Source of the DNA: Geminicoccaceae bacterium
GTDB taxonomy: Bacteria; Pseudomonadota; Alphaproteobacteria; Geminicoccales; Geminicoccaceae
Direction of reading: 5' to 3'
Assembly (NCBI GenBank): GCA_028279345.1
Contig: JANQNY010000025.1
Location: 1 to 64,000 of the forward strand
DNA length: 64,000 nucleotides
Shown: positions 6,699 to 15,610 of the stretch, one piece after another
Layout of the letters: each line of letters starts with the position of its first letter
Position numbering within the stretch: position 1 is the stretch's first letter
Notes under the pieces: model-generated
What the model was told of the DNA's origin: nothing
Database searches by the model: none
What the model saw: the letters and a program-made list of their open reading frames with translations, nothing else
Program-made: the position numbers and the translations under genes

Positions 6699-7014
6699 TT
6701 CCAGGTGCTCAGGGCCACGAACCGCACGGTCGACCTCGCGTCGATTCAGAAGCGCATGCTGATCGATCAGGGCGATCGTGGCTCATGCATTCCGCTTCGC
6801 TCGCGGTTCGTCGACGGCGATGAGGTGCGGCGCCGGCGCGTGCCCAAGTCCGGTGGTCTTCGCATCGATGACGTACGGCGGGCGGTGCCGTGGAACGGCA
6901 CGGCTGATCACTGGTCGTCCTACGGATGACTAAGGCTTGTGCACCGGGTCGGCACGGCCGGCCTGGTGCACGGCTACCCGCAATCGCCTATATCTGGACA
7001 TTCGGGAGACGACG
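6699..7014. other. Intergenic region upstream of the DUF1640 gene
   Basis: No gene is recognised with confidence. A plus-strand frame at 6705-6929 (RTVDLASIQKRMLIDQGDRG) is open but unidentified. GTGCACC at 6939-6945 and GGTGCAC at 6965-6971 form an inverted repeat with a 19-base loop. TATATCT lies about 25 bases before the DUF1640 start. Confidence 0.35.
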
Positions 7015-7251
7015 ATGCCGTTTGACACGCTCAAAGCCGCAAGGACTCTGGAGGCCGCGGGGGTTGAGCCCAAGCAGGCGGAAGCCATGGTCGACACTGT
7101 CAGCGCGGCGCTCTGCGACGAGCTCGCGACGAAGAGTGATCTCACCGCGCTCGGCGCTGAACTGCGCGGCGACATCCGGCTGTTGAAATGGATGTTTGGC
7201 GCTCTCGTCGTTCTCAACACAGGCATCCTGCTGCGCCTCTTCACGCCCTAG
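7015..7251 (+). CDS. DUF1640/CCDC90-like small coiled-coil membrane protein
   Basis: A 78-residue protein starting MPFDTLKAARTLEAAGVEPK, then AEAMVDTVSAALCDELATKSDL and a C-terminal hydrophobic segment LLKWMFGALVVLNTGILLRL. This is the standard layout of alphaproteobacterial DUF1640-type proteins: a short amphipathic N-terminus, a coiled coil and one C-terminal transmembrane helix. I chose the ATG at 7015, preceded by GGGAG, over the upstream frame start at 6937, which adds unrelated residues. Such genes are common on mobile elements and chromosomes. The function is not known. It appears intact although its neighbours are broken. Confidence 0.75.
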   Translation: MPFDTLKAARTLEAAGVEPKQAEAMVDTVSAALCDELATKSDLTALGAELRGDIRLLKWMFGALVVLNTGILLRLFTP

Positions 7252-7288
7252 ACCGCGACGTGCGTTGACAGTTCGGAGGACACGAACT

Positions 7289-8327
7289 GTGAGCAGGGAC
7301 ATCGAATAGGCCGCCGCCCGCTGGCGGGACCAGCCGATCGTCCGGCGCGGTCGGACCCTGCGGGTCGGGCGCAACGCCCCGCGCGGCGGCGGGTCGATCG
7401 TGGTCGAGCTCGACGGAACCAAGAAGGGTGCCTGGTTCGATCATGCCGAGAACACCGGCGGCTGGATCATCGACGACGGCACACCGCAGCCGGCGCGCGA
7501 TCCGATCAGACAGCGGCCACCACGCTTCGTGCCCGACGAGCGCGCCGAGACACTGCGCTATGTTCTCGGCAAGACGCGACCAGCGGTGGGCACCCTGGCG
7601 GAACGGTATCTCGCGCGGCGCGGGCTCGAACTCGCTGCGATCGCCGCTCGGCTCGCCGAGGTTCGGCAGGATCCGATCAGCAAGGTGCTCCAGCAGCTGC
7701 CAATCCGGTTTCTGCCTGGCGATCGCGCGCTCGATCATCCGCCGGCGATAGCCTTTCTGGCGCAGACGGCCACCGGGGAAGCCTTAGCAGCTCAGCTCGT
7801 CGCACTCACCGACGATGGCCGGAAGGACACCAGCCGGGAGGTCGTGAAGCGGACTCTTGTTGCAGGCAGGAACTGGCACCGCGTCGGTGCCTTCACCCTG
7901 CCCTCTGTCGTGCGCTCACAGCGCACGCACCTGATCGCGGAAGGCCCGGAGACGGCGCTCAGTCTGTGGCAGACGACCGGCTTGCGCACCTCGTCGGCCT
8001 GATCGCGTTGTGATCTGCCGGAACACCGCAAGATCAGGGAGCTTGGCCGACTTGGCGCACTGGCGCAATACGCTGGAGCTGATCGAGCGCGGCTCCGTCT
8101 GCGCCGTCGCCGACGTTCGGTTCGTCGGCTTCGGCCGCGGCCGCGTCGGCAGCGACTTCAACGATCTCTTGGGCGCGCACGGCGAGGCTGCGGTGCGCCA
8201 AGCGGTCGACGCGGGGCGCGAACTCGCCCGCGAGCACTGCGAACTCAAGCTCATTCGGGGCAACGCGTCCGCGACGGTGAGCACGACACGCCCGCTTGCC
8301 ACGTGCACATGGAGGCCAAATGGATGA
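7289..8327 (+). pseudogene. Toprim-type plasmid/phage primase, inactivated
   Basis: A GTG at 7289 with GGAGGA upstream opens a frame that meets TAG at codon 7, then continues in phase (WRDQPIVRRGRTLRVGRN, then ELDGTKKGAWFDHAENTGG) to 8002. KRTLVAGRNWHRVGAF and HLIAEGPETALSLWQTTG are the primase-to-Toprim junction and the catalytic Glu strand of DUF7146-like mobile-element primases. After a frameshift near 8000 the rest appears in another frame: RGSVCAVAD ... GSDFNDLLGAHGEAAV, the C-terminal D-F-N-D-L motif. At least two disabling changes (amber plus frameshift) mark it as a pseudogene from a plasmid, phage or integrative element. Confidence 0.7.
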
Positions 8328-8650
8328 GCACCAACATCGGCACCTTCCAGAACCGCGGTGACAGTTCGCTCGAGGAGTTGATCACGACGTTGACCGTGCG
8401 GAGCCGGGTCAGGTTCGTGCCGGTGGACGGCCGCCGCAACGACGAGACGCCTTAGTCCCGGCTGTTCCCCGGGCCGATGGAGGTCGGTGCCGGTTGGGAG
8501 CAAACCAGCGAGCGCGGGACGGCCGATGTCAACGTCACGCTCGACGATCCGAGCTTTGCGGCACCGGTTCTACGCGGCGTTGATGCCGGCGGGCGAGAAC
8601 GGCACGCGCCGGCTCGTGTGGAGCCGCACGATCCGCACGCGAGTAGCAAC
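8324..8650 (+). pseudogene. DUF736 family gene, interrupted by an amber codon and a frameshift
   Basis: The frame from ATG 8324 (GGAGG nine bases upstream) reads MSTNIGTFQNRGDSSLEELI and VRSRVRFVPVDGRR, stops at TAG 8453-8455 (codon 44), then resumes in phase with EVGAGWEQTSERGTADVNV and TLDDPSFAAPV. DUF736 proteins have exactly this order: IGTF-x-x-x-G, then R-x-V-P, then E-I-G-A-A-W, then K-L-D-D-P-S-F-x-A-P-I. The expected ending L-I-W-S-R appears shifted by one frame (RRLVWSRT, about 8605-8630). DUF736 genes are typical of conjugative elements in alphaproteobacteria, so this and the primase come from one lost element. Confidence 0.75.
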
Positions 8651-9431
8651 CTTCAACGCCGACAGATACTCGCGCAGTTTGGCGTGCGCCGCTCGCCGCT
8701 TTCGTTGTCGCAGTGCAGACACGGAGCCGAGCACACCGCACAGCCGCACCGCCTGATCCCTTCCGGCGCCAGGGACCACGACGCTGCAGCGGTCGAGATG
8801 CAAGCGCTTCGGTTCGATATCATCGTCGCAATCGTATGCATCACTTGCTTGCAGGATGATGTTTTCCAAGCTATGAGATGCTGCATACGTATGCAGCAAA
8901 TGGGAGTTTACGGGTCGATCTTCGAGCTGGCATCGGTGCCGTCCGTTGCCTGGATACATCGCAGACAGCCAGGACGTTCGAGGAGGAACTCGAGAAACGG
9001 ATGCATGCTGGCTTCGCATTGGCACGGACATCTCGTTTAAAGGCCAAGACGACGACGCGGACCGTCTACCCGACGGCTGAGGCCTCACGCATCGGCCAAG
9101 CCGTCATCGACTCCGAGAACGAGCGCGAAGTCGGGCGGACGGCGATCCCAGGTCGAGATCTTTCCGGGCGGTCGGATTGCCGGCTCGCCGCGGATGACCG
9201 AACTCGTGCAGCCGGCAACATGCACATCGCGACCGACACCTGACAGCGCACCGGCTTCTGTCTTTGGTCGCGACGATGATGGTCACCGTTCGGACGTCGC
9301 CTTCGCACCGTCGCTCTCGTTCGGCCCGCCGGCGCTCGTCCCGAGGTACGGCCGCTGACCTATCCAGCCCATTTGCCCGCTCTCGCTGCCGTGACGACCA
9401 GGCGTAGGCCAACATCAGCAAGGAAACCGAA
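8651..9431. other. Non-coding or decayed stretch before the HpsN-like operon
   Basis: No supportable gene is seen. The region holds a perfect 18-bp palindrome (8880-8897) and presumably the promoter of the dehydrogenase operon. Open frames here lack recognisable motifs. Confidence 0.4.
8880..8897. promoter_or_regulatory. Perfect 18-bp palindrome, possible operator
   Basis: GCTGCATACGTATGCAGC is a perfect inverted repeat with no spacer, lying in locally AT-richer DNA between the element remnants and the catabolic operon. It is the length of a dimeric repressor site. It is about 530 bp from the HpsN-like start, so the connection to that operon is only a guess. Confidence 0.35.
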
Positions 9432-10760
9432 ATGTCGATCGAGTATCTGAAGCGCGGCAAGTCCGAAGCCGATAGGGCGGAGGACGAGGCCACGACGCGC
9501 GCGGTGGTCGAGGCCACGCTGAAAGATATCGAGGGCCGCGGCGACGTCGCCGTGCGCGAGCTCAGTGAGAAGTTCGACAAGTACAGCCCCCGGTCGTTTC
9601 GTCTGTCCGACAGCGAGATCGAGGCGATCGTCTCGAAAGTCTCCGATCGGGAGATGGCCGACCTCCGCTTCGCCCACGACCAGATCCGAGATTTCGCGCA
9701 AGCGCAGCGCGACTCGCTGAAGGACATCGAGGTCGAAACGCTGCCGGGCGTGATCCTCGGGCACAAGAACATTCCGGTGCAGTCGGTGGGCTGCTACGTG
9801 CCGGGAGGCAAGTTCCCGATGGTGGCCTCAGCCCACATGTCGGTTCTCACCGCCTCGGTCGCGGGCGTCCCGCGGATCGCCGCCGCGACGCCGCCCTTCC
9901 AGGGGCAGCCAAACCCTGCCGTGATCGCCGCGATGGAGATGGGCGGCGCACATGAGATCTACGTGCTCGGTGGTATCCAGGCTGTCGGCGCCATGGCCCT
10001 CGGCACCGAGACGATCGATCCGGTGCACCTGCTGGTCGGCCCCGGCAACGCCTTCGTCGCCGAAGCGAAACGGCAACTCTTCGGCCGGGTGGGCATCGAC
10101 CTGTTCGCCGGACCGACTGAAACCATGGTCATCGCCGACGACACCGTCGACGGCGAGATGTGCGCGACCGACCTCCTTGGTCAGGCCGAGCACGGCTACG
10201 ACTCTCCCGCGGTGCTGATCACCAACTGCCGCAGGCTTGCCGAGGACACGCTCTCCGAGATCGATCGCCTCCTGCAGATTCTGCCCACGGCGCAGACCGC
10301 TCGGGCGAGCTGGGAGGCCTATGGCGAGGCCATTCTGTGCGAGTCGCACGAGGAGATGCTGGCGGTCGCCAATGACTACGCGTCCGAACATGTGCAAGTG
10401 ATGACCGACCGCGACGACTGGTACCTCGACAACATGGTCTGCTACGGTGCCCTGTTCCTCGGGCCGCGCACCAACGTCGCCAATGGCGACAAGGTCATTG
10501 GCACCAATCACACGCTGCCGACGAAGAAGGCGGGCCGCTACACTGGTGGGCTGTGGGTCGGGAAGTTCCTCAAGACCCACAGCTACCAGAAGATCCTGAC
10601 CGACGAGGCCGCGGCGATGATCGGTGAGTATGGGTCGCGCCTGTGCGTGCTCGAGGGCTTCGTCGGCCACGCCGAGCAGTGCAACCTCCGCGTCCGCCGT
10701 TACGGGGGCGTCAACGTCCCCTACGGCACGGGCGCGCCCTACCGCGAGGCCGCCGAATGA
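9432..10760 (+). CDS. Histidinol-dehydrogenase-fold enzyme, resembling sulfopropanediol 3-dehydrogenase (HpsN)
   Basis: A 442-residue NAD-dependent dehydrogenase of the HisD superfamily. Zinc ligands are conserved: QAEH (Gln251, His254), Asp353 in [10 protein letters not shown] and His413 in GFVGHAEQ. The catalytic pair Glu319-His320 is in ASEH. The GPGN and AGPTET loops are present. GDK-x3-GTNH, followed by [22 protein letters not shown], resembles HpsN more than biosynthetic HisD (usually GDY/GDF). HpsN oxidises 2,3-dihydroxypropane-1-sulfonate to sulfolactate in two steps. Neighbouring genes are catabolic, not his genes, so histidine synthesis is unlikely. AGGAAA precedes the ATG. It is first in an operon with SDR, LacI and cupin genes. 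The substrate is inferred only at class level (a terminal alcohol). Confidence 0.8.
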   Translation: MSIEYLKRGKSEADRAEDEATTRAVVEATLKDIEGRGDVAVRELSEKFDKYSPRSFRLSDSEIEAIVSKVSDREMADLRFAHDQIRDFAQAQRDSLKDIEVETLPGVILGHKNIPVQSVGCYVPGGKFPMVASAHMSVLTASVAGVPRIAAATPPFQGQPNPAVIAAMEMGGAHEIYVLGGIQAVGAMALGTETIDPVHLLVGPGNAFVAEAKRQLFGRVGIDLFAGPTETMVIADDTVDGEMCATDLLGQAEHGYDSPAVLITNCRRLAEDTLSEIDRLLQILPTAQTARASWEAYGEAILCESHEEMLAVANDYASEHVQVMTDRDDWYLDNMVCYGALFLGPRTNVANGDKVIGTNHTLPTKKAGRYTGGLWVGKFLKTHSYQKILTDEAAAMIGEYGSRLCVLEGFVGHAEQCNLRVRRYGGVNVPYGTGAPYREAAE

Positions 10761-10863
10761 AGATCATAGTTCGGCGAGGGCCTGCGTACGAGGCCTTCGT
10801 CGACGCGCCACCGGCACGTCGATTGACGCTCGATGTTCGCCGGGTCGTCGGGCCCCCGGCCCC

Positions 10864-11628
10864 ATGACTTTGCCCCGTACCCCGTCGATGAGGCTCGACG
10901 GACGGCGCGCACTGGTGACCGGTGCCTCGTCCGGTATCGGCCGAGCCTGTGCGGTGGCGCTAGCCGAGGCGGGGGCAAATGTGGTCTGCGTCGCGCGGGG
11001 CGCGGACCGTCTCGATCAAACGGCTAGGGCCATCATCGCGGAAGGATGGCGCGCCGAGGCTCTCGCGGTCGACGTGACCGATCTCGCTGCCCTCTCCCGC
11101 GTTCTGAGCGCCGCCGAGGCGTTCGACGTCGTCGTCAACTCCGCCGGACTTGCGCGCCACGGGCCCGCCTTGACGACGACGCCAGAGGATTTCGATGCCG
11201 TGGTCGGCGTCAACCTGCGCGCAGCCTACTTCCTCTCGACGATCGCGGCCGGCCGTATGATGTCCGCCGGTATATCGGGCTCGATCGTTCACATCTCAAG
11301 CCAGATGGGCCATGTCGGCGGGATCGACCGCGCCCTCTACTGCGCCACGAAACACGGGCTCGAAGGCATGGTCAAATCCATGGCGATCGAGTGGGGGCCG
11401 AAAGGTATAAGGATCAATACGATCTGCCCCACCTTCATTCGCACGCCGCTCACGCAGGCGACCTTCGACGACCCAGTGCGGGCCCGCTGGATCGCCGAAA
11501 GGATCAAGATCGGCCGTCCCGGCGAGGTCGAGGACGTCATGGGTGCCGTGGTCTATCTCGCGTCACCCGCTTCGGCTCTCGTCACCGGAAGCGCGATGCT
11601 TCTCGACGGGGGGTGGACAGCCGACTGA
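10864..11628 (+). CDS. Short-chain dehydrogenase/reductase
   Basis: A 254-residue classical SDR. TGASSGIG (about residues 19-26) binds the nucleotide. NSAG replaces the common NNAG. The catalytic Ser-Tyr-Lys is in HISSQMGHVGG followed by YCATKHG. The end VTGSAMLLDGGWTAD is the standard SDR C-terminus. The ATG at 10864 is chosen over ATG 10888; both keep the Rossmann motif. Its stop TGA overlaps the LacI start by one base, so they are translationally coupled. It lies 103 bp after the HpsN-like gene. It probably oxidises or reduces a hydroxyl of the same substrate (HpsO, a partner of HpsN, is also an SDR). Confidence 0.88.
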   Translation: MTLPRTPSMRLDGRRALVTGASSGIGRACAVALAEAGANVVCVARGADRLDQTARAIIAEGWRAEALAVDVTDLAALSRVLSAAEAFDVVVNSAGLARHGPALTTTPEDFDAVVGVNLRAAYFLSTIAAGRMMSAGISGSIVHISSQMGHVGGIDRALYCATKHGLEGMVKSMAIEWGPKGIRINTICPTFIRTPLTQATFDDPVRARWIAERIKIGRPGEVEDVMGAVVYLASPASALVTGSAMLLDGGWTAD

Positions 11629-12653
11629 TGGGCAAGAAGGCCACGTCGCGCGAGGTCGCCGAACGCGCCGGCGTGTCTCAATCCGCCGTCAGCCGCGTCT
11701 TCGGCAATGGCGCGGCCGTATCGCGTGAAATGGACGCGAAGGTGCGCTGGGCTGCCGCCGAGCTCGGTTACCGGCCCAACGTGCTCGCGCGGGCGATGAA
11801 GTCCGGCGACAGCAGGATCATCGGTCTCGTGGTGGCTTACCTTGAGAATTACTTCTACAATGAAGCATTCGAGAAGCTGTCTATCGCACTGCAGACGCGC
11901 GGCTATCATGTGATGATGTTCATGGCATCGCAGACGGCCGGAAACGTCGACACAGTAATGGAAGAAATCCTCGACTATCAAGTCGACGGAATCATCCTCG
12001 CGTCCGTCGAACTGAGCTCCAAACTCGCCGAGCAGTGCAAGCTGGCCGATGTGCCGGTCGTACTCTTCAACCGTGGCCAGGACCGAAGCGACATCTCGTC
12101 CGTCACGTCCGATAACCGGGCCGGTGGGCGCAAGGTCGCCGAGCTTTTCGTTCGCGCCGGCATGACGAGGCCCGGCTACATCGCCGGTTGGGAAGAGGCT
12201 TCGACCCAACGCGACCGCGAAAAGGGCTTCCGCGAAGGTTTGAACGCCGCTGGTGTGTCGCTCTTCGCCCGGGAAGTCGGCAATTACGATTTCAAGACGG
12301 CGCAGGAGGCGGCACGTCGGTTGTTCGCGGTTCCGCCGCACGAGCGGCCCGATTCGGTGTTCGTGGCGAACGATCACATGGCCTTCGCGGTCATGGATGT
12401 TCTGCGCTACGAGCTCGACCTTCGGCTCCCGAACGACGTGTCGCTAGTCGGCTACGATGATGTACCGCTGGCCTCGTGGGCGGCCTACGATCTCACGACC
12501 GTTCGACAGCGGATCGTCACCATGGTGGATGAGACGGTGACGATCCTCATCGACCAGATCGAGCAATCCGAACGGTCCGCCCGCCGCATCCATATCGATG
12601 GCCCGCTGATCCTACGCAGCTCGGCCAAGGTTCCGGACGCGTGGAAGAACTGA
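11628..12653 (+). CDS. LacI-family transcriptional regulator
   Basis: A 341-residue regulator. The N-terminal HTH ATSREVAERAGVSQSAVSRVFGN (residues 5-27) and hinge LGYRPNVLARAMKSG precede a periplasmic-binding-protein-like sensor domain (IIGLVVAYLENYFYNE ... DGIILAS ... VVLFNR ... AGGRKVAELFVRAG ... PDSVFVANDHMAFAVMDVLR ... VGYDDVPLASW). It starts at the ATG overlapping the SDR stop. The sensor domain implies a sugar-like or polyol effector. Being inside the catabolic operon, it probably controls this operon and perhaps the convergent cytochrome/ABC operon. No LacI-type operator could be assigned by eye. Confidence 0.9.
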   Translation: MGKKATSREVAERAGVSQSAVSRVFGNGAAVSREMDAKVRWAAAELGYRPNVLARAMKSGDSRIIGLVVAYLENYFYNEAFEKLSIALQTRGYHVMMFMASQTAGNVDTVMEEILDYQVDGIILASVELSSKLAEQCKLADVPVVLFNRGQDRSDISSVTSDNRAGGRKVAELFVRAGMTRPGYIAGWEEASTQRDREKGFREGLNAAGVSLFAREVGNYDFKTAQEAARRLFAVPPHERPDSVFVANDHMAFAVMDVLRYELDLRLPNDVSLVGYDDVPLASWAAYDLTTVRQRIVTMVDETVTILIDQIEQSERSARRIHIDGPLILRSSAKVPDAWKN

Positions 12654-12705
12654 TGAACAGACATTCCCATCGAGCCGAGCGCGCGTGGCCTAAAGAGACT
12701 GAGAG

Positions 12706-13671
12706 ATGACCGATGATGGCATCCGCTCCCGCCTCGTTCGCTACGGCGAACTGGTTCCTTGCCGGACCGCCTTCATCGACGCCCACACGCCGGGCAGCGA
12801 CCAGAAAGAGAACTTCACCATCATCGGTGGAGGTGTATCGGAGAGCCCAGACCAGCACGTCCACATCAAGGACGCGCCGGGCTTCAACATCGGCGCGGCC
12901 GGCCAGCCGCCCCGCTGTCGTAACTCGCTGCACAGCCACGAGACCGCCGAGGTGTTCTTCGTGCTCAAGGGGCGCTGGCGCTTTTTCTGGGGCCTTTGGG
13001 GATCGGCGGGTGAGCTCGTAGCCGAAGAGGGCGATATCTTCAACATTCCAACCGGCATCTTCCGCGGCTTCGAGAACATCGGCACGGACTACGGCATGCT
13101 CATGTCGATTCTCGGAGGCGACGACGCCGGCGGCGGCGTCACCTGGGCACCACAGGTCATCGAGGATGCCAAGGGGCATGGCCTTATCCTCGCCAACAAC
13201 GGGCGGCTCTACCGGACCACGGAGGGGGAGAGCCTGCCCCAAGGCGTCGAGCCGATGCCACTGCTCACCGAGGACCAGCTCCAGGGCTACCCGGAGGTCC
13301 CAGTCGAGCACGTCGTTCGCGACTATGTCGCTCGGAAATGGGATCTGATGGCGCTAGCCAAGGGAAAGCCGGCGAAGGTCATCGGCGAGGCCGGCCTGCT
13401 CAAGGACCGTCCGGGCTTCGAGGTGGAGTTCCTGACCCGTGGCTCGGTCGCCGACGAGATGGCGGCCCGCACCAAGGACACGGTTCTCGTACCGGTTCAA
13501 GGTCATTGGAAGCTGCGCTGGGAGGGCGACGAGACTGTGCTGAATCCCGGCGACACCGTGCTTCTCAAGCCGGGCGAGCGCCACGCGCTGGAGCCATCAG
13601 TGAGCGGCGAGGCCGGCCTCTATCGCATCACCGCGACCGACGATCCGGCGGGCCCGACCTGGAGATGGTGA
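12706..13671 (+). CDS. Bicupin-fold protein, possible sugar-acid isomerase or dioxygenase-like enzyme
   Basis: A 321-residue protein with two cupin domains. The first has NSLHSHETAEVFFVLKGRWRFF (about residues 74-95) with histidines and a glutamate for metal binding, then EEGDIFNIPTGIFRGFEN. The second (about residues 235-310) has VLVPVQGHWKLRWEGDE and NPGDTVLLKPGERHALEP and lacks the HxH pair, so probably only the first domain binds metal. The ATG at 12706 follows a GAG-rich site 52 bp after lacI. It resembles uncharacterised cupins in alphaproteobacterial catabolic clusters. The reaction is unknown; context suggests an intermediate of the island pathway. Confidence 0.78.
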   Translation: MTDDGIRSRLVRYGELVPCRTAFIDAHTPGSDQKENFTIIGGGVSESPDQHVHIKDAPGFNIGAAGQPPRCRNSLHSHETAEVFFVLKGRWRFFWGLWGSAGELVAEEGDIFNIPTGIFRGFENIGTDYGMLMSILGGDDAGGGVTWAPQVIEDAKGHGLILANNGRLYRTTEGESLPQGVEPMPLLTEDQLQGYPEVPVEHVVRDYVARKWDLMALAKGKPAKVIGEAGLLKDRPGFEVEFLTRGSVADEMAARTKDTVLVPVQGHWKLRWEGDETVLNPGDTVLLKPGERHALEPSVSGEAGLYRITATDDPAGPTWRW

Positions 13672-13899
13672 CGTGGACTCTGCCGCCGGTTCGGCCGTGG
13701 CTTCGGAGGGCGTTGCCCATCCAGCGCGAAGGCAGGTGCCGGCCCCTTACCGAGACTTCAAGGATCGCCCACCCGCCTGCCACGATCCTGGAGACCGGTC
13801 CGCCACGCTTCGCCCCTCTCCGAGAGACGACTCCCAGCAGAAGGCGCCACGCGTTCCAGCGCACCGCTGCCGAAACGCGCGAGGTTTGAGGTGCGCCCG

Positions 13900-14634
13900 C
13901 TAAGGCTTCTCGTTTAGCGCTGCCACAGCGTCTTTCAGCCGGCGCCTATTGAACGGGTGTTCTGGATGGAAACCGTACACCGAGTGGTAGGTATCGTGAT
14001 TCCTGCCGGTTCCTTCGAGATACACGGCCAAGAGCAGCCCCGCCAGAATGACGACGAACAACGCCCAAGCAACCCACGGTATCCAATACTGCGCCAGGCC
14101 GGTCGTCACCGCTGCGACGGCCATCGCCATCGCAAAGTACCCGGCCGTCTTGTGGTACGCCTCGAACCACCGCCGCCGCGGCGACATGTCGAAATGGTCG
14201 CCGCCCCACGTCGAACGGTCCTCCGGGTCAGCGTGCTCAGCCTTGCGGCCGCCATGGCTACCACGGAGCCAGCCGGAAATGACCTGCAGTGCCCCAAGGA
14301 CAACCGTCGCGCTGCCAAACCACGCGTGCAGCGTGCCGGAGAACCCGCCGCTCAAGATCGTGACGAGCAGCGCACCGGCGACGGAGGCCGATATTGCGAT
14401 GTAGAGCAGGACGAAATGCAGCGTCCAGCACAACTCGCCTCGCCCAAGCTTCGGCGTACCGCGCGGAATGCCGTAAAGCTGCGGCTCGATCTTGCCAAAG
14501 CGCAGCATCATTACCGCTGCCGGGACCAAAACGAACCAGACGACAAACATCAGCGCAGCATGGTTCTCCCAGTGGATAGGGATCACCGTATCCAAAAACG
14601 GTATGCGCCCTTCGGTGGGGATCTCATAGGCCAT
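13900..14634 (-). CDS. Cytochrome b561-domain membrane protein
   Basis: A 244-residue integral membrane protein with about five or six transmembrane helices: AALMFVVWFVLVPAAVMMLRFG, FVLLYIAISASVAGALLV, WFGSATVVLGALQVISGWLRG, AGYFAMAMAVAAVTTG and WVAWALFVVILAGLLLAVYL. Candidate heme-ligand histidines lie in HWENHAAL (about 21-25), TLHFVLL, TLHAWFGS and AYHKTAGY, matching the paired-histidine pattern of cytochrome b561 proteins. These carry electrons across membranes. The start overlaps the end of the hydroxyacid dehydrogenase gene by 11 bp, so they are co-transcribed. It may pass electrons from a periplasmic oxidation step to the respiratory chain. The electron donor is unknown; the LVIVD protein two genes upstream is a candidate partner. 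Confidence 0.8.
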   Translation of the reverse strand: MAYEIPTEGRIPFLDTVIPIHWENHAALMFVVWFVLVPAAVMMLRFGKIEPQLYGIPRGTPKLGRGELCWTLHFVLLYIAISASVAGALLVTILSGGFSGTLHAWFGSATVVLGALQVISGWLRGSHGGRKAEHADPEDRSTWGGDHFDMSPRRRWFEAYHKTAGYFAMAMAVAAVTTGLAQYWIPWVAWALFVVILAGLLLAVYLEGTGRNHDTYHSVYGFHPEHPFNRRRLKDAVAALNEKP

Positions 14635-15610
14635 ACCCGGCCTCTCTCAGCGCGTCGGCATTGAAGATCAGCTCCGGGTCCAACTTACCCATCAGCCCGG
14701 CGACAACGTTGCGCGCGGCGACCACGCCCATCGCGCGCCTTGCCTCGGTGCTGAGCGCCGCCGAATGCGGGCTCAACACCACGTTGGGCAAGCTCAAGAG
14801 CCGCAGATCCTCACTCGGTGGTTCCGAAGCGAAACAATCCAGCCCCGCGCCGCCGGAAGCCAGGCGCCCCGCGAGCGCCTCACAAAGCGCCTCTTCGTCG
14901 ACAAGGCCGCCGCGTGCGGTGTTGATCAGCAGCACTGTCGGCTTCATCCGCGCGAGCTCGGCCGCGCCGATCAGTCCCACCGTCTGCGGCGTAGCCGGCA
15001 GATGTAGGCTCAGCACATCCACGTCGGCGAGCATCGCCTCCCAGTCGGCCAGCGGCTCACAACCCGCCTTCCTGACCGTATCTGGTTCGACGAACGGATC
15101 GAAGGCACAGACCGACATGTCGAACGCTGCCGCCCGCCGCGCCACTTCGCGCCCAATCCGGCCAAAGCCCATGATCAAGAGCCGCTTTCCGGCCAGCTCA
15201 CCGAGTTCGACCGTGTCTCGGCGGTGCCAGTGGCCGCTGCGCACGGCGGCGTCACCGGCGATCACTTTCTTGGCCAGCGCCAGCAGCATGGCGAAAACAT
15301 GCTCGGCTACCGACACCGCATTCACCGGCCCGACGGTCGTGACCGGCACGCCGCGCGCGCCGAGCTCGGCGGCCGGCAGGTTGTCACAGCCGACGCCGTG
15401 GCGAGAGACGATGCGCAGGTTCGGCATCTGCGTCGCCTGATCTGCGGTCACAACGCCGTAACGGATCAGCAGCGCGTCCGCCGACGCCAGACTCTCCATT
15501 GGCAAGGTCTCTCCGGGATCGGCGAAGACCTCGATCTCGAGCCCCGGCTCGGCACTCAGGATCGCCATGCCGTCGGGATGGATTTGCCCCGCGACGAGTA
15601 CTTTCGGCAT
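14624..15610 (-). CDS. D-2-hydroxyacid dehydrogenase (NAD-dependent)
   Basis: A 328-residue enzyme of the D-isomer-specific 2-hydroxyacid dehydrogenase family. GFGRIG (about residues 150-155) is the nucleotide motif. Catalytic Arg is in NTARGG, Glu in FASEPP and His in SPHSAA. Relatives include 3-phosphoglycerate dehydrogenases and SlcC, which oxidises (S)-sulfolactate. No ACT or regulatory domain is present, so a catabolic role is favoured. The ATG at 15610 overlaps the LVIVD gene's TGA (TGATG); a GTG one codon earlier is the alternative. It sits in the minus-strand operon with the ABC importer. Substrate by context: a 2-hydroxy acid made from the imported compound. Confidence 0.88.
   Translation of the reverse strand: MPKVLVAGQIHPDGMAILSAEPGLEIEVFADPGETLPMESLASADALLIRYGVVTADQATQMPNLRIVSRHGVGCDNLPAAELGARGVPVTTVGPVNAVSVAEHVFAMLLALAKKVIAGDAAVRSGHWHRRDTVELGELAGKRLLIMGFGRIGREVARRAAAFDMSVCAFDPFVEPDTVRKAGCEPLADWEAMLADVDVLSLHLPATPQTVGLIGAAELARMKPTVLLINTARGGLVDEEALCEALAGRLASGGAGLDCFASEPPSEDLRLLSLPNVVLSPHSAALSTEARRAMGVVAARNVVAGLMGKLDPELIFNADALREAGYGL

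Noticed and set aside
6705..6929. 74-codon frame next to the CRISPR relic as a gene.
   Set aside because: It overlaps the region where the next spacer or leader would be, has no clear start signal and no recognised homology.
8477..9243. Frames of 187 and 121 codons after the DUF736 remnant.
   Set aside because: The first contains the DUF736 tail and then drifts into meaningless sequence; the second has no recognisable motif.
9432..10760. Annotation as biosynthetic histidinol dehydrogenase HisD.
   Set aside because: The zinc ligands are shared by the whole superfamily, but the GDK-x3-GTNH region and catabolic context without his genes fit HpsN-like enzymes better.
11046..11627. In-frame upstream extension of the LacI gene.
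   Set aside because: It runs through the SDR gene in another frame with Arg-rich sequence; the LacI protein clearly starts at MGKKATSREV.
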